From Bradyrhizobium sp. YR681 (lineage in GTDB: Bacteria; Pseudomonadota; Alphaproteobacteria; Rhizobiales; Xanthobacteraceae), in the NCBI RefSeq assembly GCF_000282615.1, contig NZ_AKIY01000267.1, forward strand, positions 1 to 47,091: 47,091 bases of DNA, written 5' to 3'. A program made the position numbers and the translations under genes. Below the pieces are notes generated by a model. The model was not told the origin of the DNA. It saw only the letters and a program-made list of their open reading frames with translations, and ran no database searches. Positions 36,437 to 43,189 of the stretch are shown piece by piece. Position 1 is the first letter of the stretch; each line of letters begins with the position of its first letter.

Positions 36437-37522
36437 ATGGCCAACGTCACCCTGCGCAACGTCCGCAAGACCTATCCCGGCGGCTTCGAGGCTATCAAGG
36501 GCGTCAATGTCGACGTCGCCGACGGCCAGTTCTGCGTGCTGGTCGGTCCCTCCGGCTGCGGCAAGTCCACGCTGCTGCGCATGGTCGCAGGCCTCGAGAC
36601 CGTCACCGGCGGCGAGATCGACATCGGCGGCCGCATCGTCAACCAGATCGAGCCCGCCGATCGCGACATTGCGATGGTGTTCCAGAACTACGCGCTCTAT
36701 CCGCATATGAGCGTCTTCAACAACATGGCCTACGGCCTGCGCAACCGCGGCATGAAGGAGGCCGAGGTCAAGACCCGCGTCGACGAAGCCGCGCGCGTGC
36801 TCGAGCTCACCGCCATGCTGGAGCGCAAGCCGCGCCAGCTCTCCGGCGGCCAGCGCCAGCGCGTCGCGATGGGCCGCGCCATCGTGCGCCAGCCAAAAGT
36901 ATTCCTGTTCGACGAGCCGCTCTCCAACCTCGACGCAAAACTGCGCATCGCGATGCGCGTCGAGATCCGCAAATTGCAGCGCCGGCTGAGCACGACGTCG
37001 ATCTACGTCACCCACGACCAGCTCGAGGCGATGACGCTCGCCGACATCCTCGTCGTGATGAATGGCGGCCGGGTCGAGCAGGTCGGCAATCCCCTGGCGA
37101 TCTACGAGAAGCCGGCGACGACCTTCGTTGCCTCCTTCATCGGGGCACCGCCGATGAACCTGATGTCGATTCGATCGGACGAGATCAAGTCGCAGCTCAG
37201 TGGCAGCGCGAGCGAAGCCGGCATCCTCGGCATCCGCCCGGAAGACTTCGTCATCACCGACCAGACGCCGGCCGGGGGCGTCGCGTTGCCGCTCACGGTG
37301 GAAGCGATCGAGCGCGTCGGCGCCGAAACCTTCGTCTACGGCTCGCGGGCCCAGGACGAGCAACGTATCGCCGCCACCCCGGGCGAGCTGCCGCCCGGCG
37401 AGGTCATCGTCCGCATTCCCGGAACCGAGTCCCCCGCCATCGGCGCGAAAATCCGGGTCGCGGTGGTGCGGAACAAGCTGCATTTGTTCAGCGGCGACGG
37501 TCGGACCCGAATCGAAGCCTGA
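36437..37522 (+). CDS. ugpC: sn-Glycerol-3-phosphate ABC transporter, ATPase UgpC
   Basis: UgpC powers the importer. The 361-residue protein has Walker A GPSGCGKST (37-45), the signature LSGGQRQRVAMGRA, Walker B VFLFDEPLSNLD and the switch histidine in VTHDQ. Its C-terminal MalK-like regulatory (TOBE) domain includes FIGAPPMNL and GIRPEDF, which is where UgpC-type ATPases accept regulatory input. It ends the operon, and no ugpQ phosphodiesterase follows. A hairpin terminator lies 33 bases after the stop. Confidence 0.95.
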   Translation: MANVTLRNVRKTYPGGFEAIKGVNVDVADGQFCVLVGPSGCGKSTLLRMVAGLETVTGGEIDIGGRIVNQIEPADRDIAMVFQNYALYPHMSVFNNMAYGLRNRGMKEAEVKTRVDEAARVLELTAMLERKPRQLSGGQRQRVAMGRAIVRQPKVFLFDEPLSNLDAKLRIAMRVEIRKLQRRLSTTSIYVTHDQLEAMTLADILVVMNGGRVEQVGNPLAIYEKPATTFVASFIGAPPMNLMSIRSDEIKSQLSGSASEAGILGIRPEDFVITDQTPAGGVALPLTVEAIERVGAETFVYGSRAQDEQRIAATPGELPPGEVIVRIPGTESPAIGAKIRVAVVRNKLHLFSGDGRTRIEA

Positions 37523-37555
37523 TGGGGTCCACAGGGCCCCTCGATCAAAACCGCA

Positions 37556-37592
37556 AAAACAACCCCATGCACAGTAGAAGGGGGGTTGTTTT
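37556..37592 (+). terminator. Terminator of the ugp operon
   Basis: An 11-bp inverted pair, AAAACAACCCC (37556-37566) and GGGGTTGTTTT (37582-37592), with a 15-base loop. The A-rich and T-rich flanks suggest it could act in both directions. Confidence 0.85.
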
Positions 37593-37617
37593 CATTGGGA
37601 TAAATCGTCCGCGGATT

Positions 37618-37751
37618 TGCGGCGCCCCGGCATGGCCCATCCACAGGGCGCCCGCTACGTCCTTGAACCCACACGGGGATATGCCCATATTGCTGACCAA
37701 GGGGTGCCGCTTCCGGGCCCTGAGGTACCAAAGTCGCTTCGAGAGGACTTT
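37618..37751 (+). promoter_or_regulatory. ROSE-type RNA thermometer in the hsp20 leader
   Basis: The leader folds into several hairpins (GGCGCCC / GGGCGCC near 37620-37650; GGTGCC / GGTACC near 37703-37728), ending in a small stem at 37730-37751. In that stem AAAGTC pairs with GACTTT, and the motif TCGCT (the ROSE UYGCU element) faces the Shine-Dalgarno GAGAGGA (37741-37747) with an unpaired G, as in Bradyrhizobium ROSE elements. The SD is 11 bases from the ATG. At low temperature translation should be masked and heat should melt the stem. Confidence 0.85.
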
Positions 37752-37758
37752 GTAAACT

Positions 37759-38184
37759 ATGTCTCGTGTTCCCACGCTTTCCAGTCCGTTCCTTCTGGGC
37801 TTCGACGAGATCGAGCGCGTGCTCGACCGCGTCGTCAAAGGCGCCGACGGTTACCCTCCCTACAATATCGAGAGGTGCGGCCAGGCGGACGGCCAGCCCG
37901 AGCGCCTGCGAATCACGCTGGCGGTCGCCGGATTCACCCGCGACCAACTCGATGTAACCATTGAGGAAAACCAGCTCGTCATCCGCGGGCGGCAGCAGGA
38001 CGACAAGACCCGGCAATACATCCATCGCGGCATCGCCGCGCGCCACTTCCAGCGCACCTTCGTGCTGGCGGAGGGGATGCTGGTGCTGGGTGCGGATCTG
38101 AAGAACGGGCTGTTGTCGATCGATCTTGCCCGGCCTGAACCGGAGAGGATCGTTAAGACAATCGCTATCAATGAGCACGAATAA
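37759..38184 (+). CDS. Small heat-shock protein (Hsp20 / alpha-crystallin, IbpA class)
   Basis: A 141-residue ATP-independent holding chaperone. The alpha-crystallin core spans about 37-130 (RLRITLAVAGFTRDQLDVTI, then RTFVLAEGMLVLGADLKNGLLSIDL), with a short C-terminal extension; the N-terminal MSRVPTLSSPFLLGFDEIER is typical of the IbpA-like class A proteins of Bradyrhizobium. Expression is probably controlled by the ROSE thermometer directly upstream. The DUF1150 gene follows 51 bases downstream with its own structured ribosome site, so the two likely form a heat-responsive operon. Confidence 0.94.
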   Translation: MSRVPTLSSPFLLGFDEIERVLDRVVKGADGYPPYNIERCGQADGQPERLRITLAVAGFTRDQLDVTIEENQLVIRGRQQDDKTRQYIHRGIAARHFQRTFVLAEGMLVLGADLKNGLLSIDLARPEPERIVKTIAINEHE

Positions 38185-38200
38185 TGGAACGAGTAGCGGA

Positions 38201-38232
38201 CTCGACCGCTTAGTTTCGAGAGAGGAGTCGAG
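38201..38232 (+). promoter_or_regulatory. SD-masking hairpin before the DUF1150 gene (possible second ROSE-like thermometer)
   Basis: CTCGAC (38201-38206) pairs with GTCGAG (38227-38232), and CCGCTT lies opposite the Shine-Dalgarno sequence GAGAGAGGAG (38218-38227), leaving an unpaired G as in the ROSE YGCU motif. The ATG is at 38236. The parallel to the hsp20 leader is the main support. Confidence 0.45.
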
Positions 38233-38235
38233 ACC

Positions 38236-38508
38236 ATGAGTGAAGGTCACGTTGTATTCGAATACGAAGCCAAGAACGTCTCTCCGGAGACGCTGGCGAA
38301 CCTCGGCGAAGGTCACATCGCCTATGTGAAGCAGATCCGCTCCGAAGACGTTCCGGGCCTGTTTCCCGAAGCGCCGAAAATCGCGCCGGGCCTCAAGCTC
38401 TTCGCCCTCCATGCCGCCGACGGCACGCCGATCATGCTGACCGACAGCCGCGAAGCCGCGGTCGCCAACGCCTGGAGCAACGAGCTGCAAGCGGTGAGCG
38501 TGCACTGA
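38236..38508 (+). CDS. DUF1150 family protein
   Basis: A 90-residue soluble protein starting MSEGHVVFEY that reads as the DUF1150 family, which in Rhizobiales is usually found right after an hsp20 gene. Landmarks are LGEGHIAYVKQIRSEDV and LFALHAADGTPIMLTDSR. The function is unknown; position suggests a heat-shock role. The ribosome site AGAGAGGAG is strong but appears to be held in a hairpin. A strong terminator lies 32 bases after the stop. Confidence 0.85.
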   Translation: MSEGHVVFEYEAKNVSPETLANLGEGHIAYVKQIRSEDVPGLFPEAPKIAPGLKLFALHAADGTPIMLTDSREAAVANAWSNELQAVSVH

Positions 38509-38540
38509 GCGCACGCGCGTCGCGGGATTAGGAATTCAAG

Positions 38541-38574
38541 CGGGCATGCCTTCGGACGAAGGCGTGCCCGTTTT
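38541..38574 (+). terminator. Rho-independent terminator after the hsp20-DUF1150 unit
   Basis: A 14-bp stem (CGGGCATGCCTTCG / CGAAGGCGTGCCCG, one wobble pair) around GA, followed by TTTT at 38571-38574. Confidence 0.88.
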
Positions 38575-38653
38575 AGGTGATGAGGCCGTTGCGCGCGCCG
38601 TTTGGTGCTGCCGTCGAAATTGATCACCGGACTCTAAACTGCTTAGATGGGGC

Positions 38654-39280
38654 ATGTCGCTCAACGCGAAACGTCTCCCCAAGCAACAGTTGTGGTTTCC
38701 GGCGGGACCTTATTTCCTCCGCACCGTCAAACGCGAAGATGCCTCGCAACGCTGGGCAGACTGGTTGTCCGATCCCTGGACAGTGCACGTGCTCAACACG
38801 TCGCCGCGCGCGATGACCAAGCTGGACATCGCCGACTACATCAAATCATTCGATCAGCGCGAACGGCTGCTGCTGGGAATCTTCGAGAAGGGTAGTCGCT
38901 CGCATGTCGGCTTCATCCGTCTGGACATCAACGCTGCAGCCAGCGAGGGGCTCGTCAGCGCCGTAATCGGCGAAAAAGATCACCGAAACGCGGGGGCCAC
39001 GGTGAACACGTTCATTCCCCTGCTACGATTCGTGTTCGACGATCTCAAGCTCGGTCGTATTCGCGCGTTCGTGCTGGAGCGAAACCAGACGACCATTCAA
39101 TATCTCTCGAAGCTCGGATGGATGCTGGATCCTGAACCCGAAAAGCCGGTGCAATCGCACACGGATGGATCGCTGCTGGTGCTGCGCCGGATGAGCTGGG
39201 ATCGACCTGGTTTTCAGGCCTGGCTGAAAAGCCCGATCGGACAGCGGATCGTGAAACGCATGGAAGCGGCGCAGGGCTGA
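38654..39280 (+). CDS. GNAT-family acetyltransferase
   Basis: A 208-residue protein with the general layout of RimJ/RimL-like GNAT acetyltransferases: YFLRTVKREDA at the N-terminus, HVGFIRLDINA in the central sheet, GEKDHRNAGATVNTF in the acetyl-CoA-binding position, and RIRAFVLERNQTTIQYLSKLGW as the classic conserved N-x-x-S/x-x-x-L-x-K-LGW segment. Substrate unknown. The open frame starts with ATG at 38654, near the preceding terminator, so it should have its own promoter. It converges with the outer-membrane protein gene 33 bases away. Confidence 0.75.
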   Translation: MSLNAKRLPKQQLWFPAGPYFLRTVKREDASQRWADWLSDPWTVHVLNTSPRAMTKLDIADYIKSFDQRERLLLGIFEKGSRSHVGFIRLDINAAASEGLVSAVIGEKDHRNAGATVNTFIPLLRFVFDDLKLGRIRAFVLERNQTTIQYLSKLGWMLDPEPEKPVQSHTDGSLLVLRRMSWDRPGFQAWLKSPIGQRIVKRMEAAQG

Positions 39281-39313
39281 TCCCGGCCGCTTCCTGTGTC
39301 AGCTTGATTTCGA

Positions 39314-40144
39314 TCAGTACTTGGCAACGATCGCCGACCCACCGAACCGATAGTTGATGCCGACCTTCACGATGTCGATGTCCTGCTTGATGTCGATCAA
39401 CGCAGTGCTTCCGGCTGGGTTCACGAAGGCGACCCGCTTGCTGTCGAAGCCATAGTGATTGTATTCGACCAGCGCCGACCAGTTGGGCGCGAAAGCCCAT
39501 TCGAAACCCGCGCCGGCGACCCAACCAACGCGGTCGGTGCTTGCCGACGCGTTACAAGGGCCAAATGCGAAAACACCGGTCGGGCAGATAGCACCGCCTA
39601 TATCAACGAAATTGTTCAAGCTGTAGCGGTCGTGAGCAAAACCTACACCGCCCTTGCCGTACACCAGGAAGCGATCCCAAGTATAGCCGACGCGTCCCGT
39701 GACACTTGCAACCCAATCCGTACGGCTCGAGAGCGTGGCCGGGTTACCGCTCTTGCCAGCGAAGAACGGATCGTTTGCGACGCCATGGAGGTCGGTACCG
39801 GAGAAGTCGCCGGCGAGGCCGATCACCCAATTGTTCGAAAACTGGTAGTCGCAGCCCACCTGCACGCCGCCGACGACGCCAACGTCACCATTCACGGCGA
39901 TCCGGTCGCCGGGCAGCAACCCGATGGTCGTCACCGGTGCTGGATTCGCCGAAGCAATGGCCGGATCCGTGAAGCCCGTCCGGCTCGCGCCGCCGCCAAT
40001 GTGGCCACCGACGTAGCAGCCGGTCCAGCTGAAGGGCACGGCTGCCGCGACCGGGGCCTTCGTGTACGGACGGGCGCCCAAATCCGCAGCCTGAGCGGAG
40101 CTTGCAATAATCAGAGCCGATGTCGCCAGAAGCAGTTTTTTCAT
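39314..40144 (-). CDS. Outer-membrane beta-barrel protein (Omp25/RopB-like)
   Basis: A 276-residue secreted protein. The ATG at 40144 (MKKLLLATSALIIASSAQA) begins a 19-residue signal peptide; the frame is open upstream, but the signal peptide fixes the start. The mature part has alternating aromatic beta-strands typical of eight-stranded barrels: FSWTGCYVGGHIGGG, VQVGCDYQFSNNWVIG, VTGRVGYTWDRFLVYGKGG, WVAGAGFEWAFAPNWSAL and a final GINYRFGGSAIVAKY ending in Tyr. This is the Omp25/Omp31 pattern common and multi-copy in Bradyrhizobium; the role is structural and not more precisely assignable. Confidence 0.88.
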   Translation of the reverse strand: MKKLLLATSALIIASSAQAADLGARPYTKAPVAAAVPFSWTGCYVGGHIGGGASRTGFTDPAIASANPAPVTTIGLLPGDRIAVNGDVGVVGGVQVGCDYQFSNNWVIGLAGDFSGTDLHGVANDPFFAGKSGNPATLSSRTDWVASVTGRVGYTWDRFLVYGKGGVGFAHDRYSLNNFVDIGGAICPTGVFAFGPCNASASTDRVGWVAGAGFEWAFAPNWSALVEYNHYGFDSKRVAFVNPAGSTALIDIKQDIDIVKVGINYRFGGSAIVAKY

Positions 40145-40489
40145 TGTTATTCCCAACCAATCAGCAAATCGAAATCTTGCGTAGGGTACATTGGCCGGCG
40201 CAGGCGTGCTGTACCGACTCAGCAACACTCCGATACTTTAGGAAACGCTGCTCTGTTCAGAAGTGTACGCAAGGCGCACTTGCGACGCCTCAAGCTTGAA
40301 GACGGCGCTTCAATCCCAGCTCGGATGACTGTGCTTCTTTTGGCGCGATAGTTCCGCATCGTCCTTGCGCGAGCGCTTGCTACGACGCAATTCAGAGTCT
40401 TTTCGCGGAGAGTTCCAGGGATTGCTTCGCTGCGCTCGCAATGACGGAGGCAGGCTACGGCGTGCTTAGCTCGCGCCCATCCCAAGCTG
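40145..40489. other. Gene-free gap between the TPR and outer-membrane protein genes
   Basis: I see no gene here. The gap presumably holds the promoter of the outer-membrane protein gene (minus strand), but I find no convincing -35/-10 pair. Bases 40419-40447 carry GGATTGCTTCGCTGCGCTCG and GCAATGACGG, text I recall as a dispersed intergenic repeat in Bradyrhizobium, with a weak ATTGC / GCAAT inverted pair. Confidence 0.6.
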
Positions 40490-41596
40490 CTACTTCAAAA
40501 ACCCAAGCCCTTCGCGCGCCGTGTCCACGGCCCATTTGTCGTTCGGCGGCAGCGCGAGCACGCTGTTGAAATCCGCGCGCGCGTGTTTGGTATCGGACAT
40601 CATCATGTAGAGCAGAGCCCTGTTGACCAAGGCATCCTGGTCTCTGGGATCGATTCGAAGCGCTTCGTTGTAATCGGCGAGCGCGCGAGCGTGCTGTCCC
40701 AATTCGCGCAACGCCATGGCCCGATTTTTATATCCCGTCGCATTTCCCGGCTGCAGCCTGATCGCCTCATCGAAATCGGCAACGGCGCGTTTATCGTCGC
40801 CCTTCTTGTGCCAGGCGAGCGCGCGAGCGGAATAGGCCCTCATGAAAGTCGGGTCGAGCCTTGTGACCTCGTCAAACTCCTGGATGGCACCATCGGCGTC
40901 GTCCCACTTCAGGAGAACGACGGCCCGGCAAAAGTGGCCCCCGGCGCTCCCTGGCTCCAGACGAACCGAATTGTTGCAGTCGTCGAGAGCCGCATCGAAT
41001 TCGCCCTTGTTGACACGGACGTTGCTTCGCAGCTCGTAAGGCGATGCGGCGGCCGGATTCAGTCGCATCGCTTCGGTGTAATCGGCGACCGCGCGATCGG
41101 TATCGCCCTTCGCCGCATAGGCCTGCCCTCTCATGAGGGTCGCAAAGTAGATGTGCTTCGGATTGTGTTCGATCGCCTCGGTGAACCCGGCGATGGCGAG
41201 ATCGAGCTCGCCCTTGTTGAAATATCCCTCCGCCCGCGATGTGTAGGACGGTCCGTAGTTCGGATCGAGGCGAATTGCCTCGTTGTAGTCAGCCATGGCG
41301 TGATCGCGATCGCCCCTGGCGGAATAAGCGCGGCCGCGGCAATTATAGGCCCGTCCGAAATTCGGATCGATCCGGATCGCGGCGCTGCAATCGTCGAAAG
41401 CGCGGTCCCTGTCCCGCTTCATGTAATACGCTTCGCCGCGCAGCTCGTAAGCCACCGCATTGGTCGGATCGGCTGCGATGATCGCGGTCTTCTCCGCGAT
41501 GACGCGATCGTTCGACGCGTCGTCGGCATGGGCCGTGGCGGCGATGGTGACGGAGCAAAGCAGACCGAAGACTCGCCCGATCGAACCGCAAATCAT
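40490..41596 (-). CDS. Secreted tetratricopeptide-repeat protein
   Basis: A 368-residue protein made almost wholly of consecutive TPR units (34-residue helical repeats; examples: FGRAYNCRGRAYSARGDRDH, YGPSYTSRAEGYFNKGELD, AMALRELGQHARALADYNEA), suggesting about nine or ten repeats and a protein-binding scaffold role. The ATG at 41596 gives a signal peptide ending TAHA-DD, so it is probably periplasmic. Partners are unknown. It lies 118 bases downstream of ptsN on the same strand. Confidence 0.85.
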   Translation of the reverse strand: MICGSIGRVFGLLCSVTIAATAHADDASNDRVIAEKTAIIAADPTNAVAYELRGEAYYMKRDRDRAFDDCSAAIRIDPNFGRAYNCRGRAYSARGDRDHAMADYNEAIRLDPNYGPSYTSRAEGYFNKGELDLAIAGFTEAIEHNPKHIYFATLMRGQAYAAKGDTDRAVADYTEAMRLNPAAASPYELRSNVRVNKGEFDAALDDCNNSVRLEPGSAGGHFCRAVVLLKWDDADGAIQEFDEVTRLDPTFMRAYSARALAWHKKGDDKRAVADFDEAIRLQPGNATGYKNRAMALRELGQHARALADYNEALRIDPRDQDALVNRALLYMMMSDTKHARADFNSVLALPPNDKWAVDTAREGLGFLK

Positions 41597-41714
41597 GTCG
41601 CAAAATCCCCGCACCGAAACCGCGCCGGTCGCAAGTGGACATCGTGGCAAAATATCGCAGTGCCCGGCTGCCAATAAGTCGCAGACGGCGCTACGCGGGT
41701 TCGAACTGAGGGGT

Positions 41715-42176
41715 TTAAGCCGCGGTTGCCGGCGGCAGGGCCAGCACCGAATAGATCGCCTGGGCGTCGCGCGAGGCGCGGAGCTTCTTGGCGATGTCCT
41801 GGTCGCGGAGCAGGCGGGCGATACGGGCGAGCGCCTTGAGGTGATCGGCGCCGGCACCTTCGGGGGCGAGCAGCAGGAAGACGAGATCGACCGGCTGGCC
41901 GTCCATCGCCTCGAAATCGATCGGGCGATCAAGCCGCGCGAACAGGCCGAAGATCTTTTCCAGCTTGGGCAGCTTGCCGTGGGGAATGGCGACGCCGTAG
42001 CCGACCGCGGTGGTGCCGAGCTTCTCGCGCTGGAGCAGCACCTCGAACACCGAGCGCTCGTTCTGCCCGGTCAGCTCGGCGGCCTTGGCCGCGAGCTCCT
42101 GGAGCGCCTGCTTCTTGCTGTTGACCTTCAATGCCGGGAGAATCGCCTCGGGCGCGACCAGATCGGTAATCGGCAT
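41715..42176 (-). CDS. ptsN: PTS-Ntr EIIA component PtsN
   Basis: PtsN (EIIA-Ntr) is the final phosphoacceptor of the nitrogen-related PTS and controls potassium transport and other targets through its phosphorylation state. The 153-residue protein has the phosphorylated His66 in GVAIPHGKLP and typical FARLDRPIDFEAMDGQPVDLVFLLLAP. It lies after rpoN and hpf, the standard order, but a 230-base gap separates it from hpf. In that gap a sigma-54-type promoter faces ptsN, so sigma-54 may transcribe it directly. Confidence 0.96.
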   Translation of the reverse strand: MPITDLVAPEAILPALKVNSKKQALQELAAKAAELTGQNERSVFEVLLQREKLGTTAVGYGVAIPHGKLPKLEKIFGLFARLDRPIDFEAMDGQPVDLVFLLLAPEGAGADHLKALARIARLLRDQDIAKKLRASRDAQAIYSVLALPPATAA

Positions 42177-42323
42177 GGATGGTTTCCGAGGTGAATTAAA
42201 CCGTCAGGTTCCGAATTGGCCTGCTCGGTCAAACCGAGCCCGGCCGGCGTCAAGAAGGTGAAGCAGGAGGGGGACTTAGCTCAAGTCCCGTTAGGTCCTG
42301 ATGTGGGGCGCTTCTACTCCAAC

Positions 42324-42339
42324 GCAATCCCGGTGCCAA
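42324..42339 (-). promoter_or_regulatory. Sigma-54-type -24/-12 promoter facing ptsN
   Basis: Read on the minus strand the sequence is TTGGCACCGGGATTGCGT, an exact TGGCAC-N5-TTGC match to the sigma-54 consensus. Initiation would fall near 42313, giving a leader of about 137 bases with two hairpins (GGGACTT / AAGTCCC at 42271-42289; GCTCGGT / ACCGAGC at 42223-42239). I saw no enhancer-binding site. Confidence 0.55.
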
Positions 42340-42406
42340 CTGCCGCGTGCGGCTTTGCCCCGGTCATTGTTAAGAGCTGTGGTTGCTACGGGGCCCGGTT
42401 CCAGCC

Positions 42407-43018
42407 CTATCCGCCCGCCTTGCCGTCCGGTTTGGTGCCCGGCGGGTCGATCCAGCCCACATTGCCGTCGGCCCGGCGGTAAATGATGTTCACCCGGCCG
42501 CTGGAGCCATGCTGGAATACCAGGCAGGGTGCCCCGCTGAGGTCCAGCTCCATGACGGCCTCGCTAACCGAGAGCTGCTTCAACGAGGTGGTGGCCTCGG
42601 CGATGATGACGGGGCTGTAGCCGGTGACCTCGTCCTCGTCCTCACCCTCGCCCGGCGCTTCCAGCACGTAAGCCGTGGCGTCCATCGCAGCGAGCGCGGC
42701 GGAGGCGACATGGGCCTTGCGGGCCGAGCGGTCCTTGAGCCGGCTCTTGTAGCGCTTGAGCCGCTTCTCGATCATGATCAGGGCCTGGTCGGCGCTGGCA
42801 TAGGCGTCCGGCGCGTTCGAATCGGCCTCCAACGTAATGCCGGAATCCAGATGCAGCGCACAGTCGGTGCGGAAGCCGAAGCCGTCCTTGCTCAGCGTGA
42901 TGTGGCCGGAATAATTGCCGTCGAAATATTTGCGCAGGACCTCTTCGGTCCGGTCGCTCACGCGGCCGCGCAGGGCCTCGCCGACGCTGACGCTCTTGCC
43001 CGAAATCCGAAGAGTCAT
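42407..43018 (-). CDS. hpf: Ribosome hibernation-promoting factor, long form
   Basis: The long HPF promotes 100S ribosome dimers in stationary phase or stress. The 203-residue protein has the N-terminal sigma-54-modulation domain (MTLRISGKSVSVGEALRGRV; then DAYASADQALIMIEKRLKRYKSRLKD) and a C-terminal ribosome-binding domain (IIAEATTSLKQLSVSEAVMELDLSG, FRxxD-like NIIYRRADGNVGWIDP). An acidic linker (GEGEDEDEVTG) joins them. It sits 171 bases after rpoN on the same strand; that gap contains a palindromic repeat. Confidence 0.95.
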   Translation of the reverse strand: MTLRISGKSVSVGEALRGRVSDRTEEVLRKYFDGNYSGHITLSKDGFGFRTDCALHLDSGITLEADSNAPDAYASADQALIMIEKRLKRYKSRLKDRSARKAHVASAALAAMDATAYVLEAPGEGEDEDEVTGYSPVIIAEATTSLKQLSVSEAVMELDLSGAPCLVFQHGSSGRVNIIYRRADGNVGWIDPPGTKPDGKAGG

Positions 43019-43082
43019 GTGATGCCTCGCTTGGTTTGCGCCCGGCCAGGATGACGCGTCATTTCAGCCGGGGTTATTCCCT

Positions 43083-43121
43083 GCGCATGATCTTCCCGGA
43101 AAACCGCGATGCACTCTTCCG
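43083..43121. repeat. Palindromic repeat, GCGCATGATC family
   Basis: Inverted arms GCGCATGATC (43083-43092) and GATCATGCGC (43112-43121), with inner TTCC(C)GGAA-type text between them. I recall this as a common intergenic element in Rhizobiales. It lies in the rpoN-hpf gap. Confidence 0.7.
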
Positions 43122-43189
43122 GATCATGCGCGTGCTTGGATCGGTCGCGAACAGGGGGATGAGAGTAGCGCGATTTGGCGCCAGCGCAA

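Noticed and set aside
36316..37755. 479-residue plus-strand frame overlapping ugpC and the ROSE leader
   Set aside because: Arg-rich alternative frame; ugpC has complete ABC motifs and the leader is structured RNA.
42271..42289. Hairpin GGGACTT / AAGTCCC as a terminator of hpf
   Set aside because: No T run follows on the minus strand; better described as part of a possible ptsN leader.
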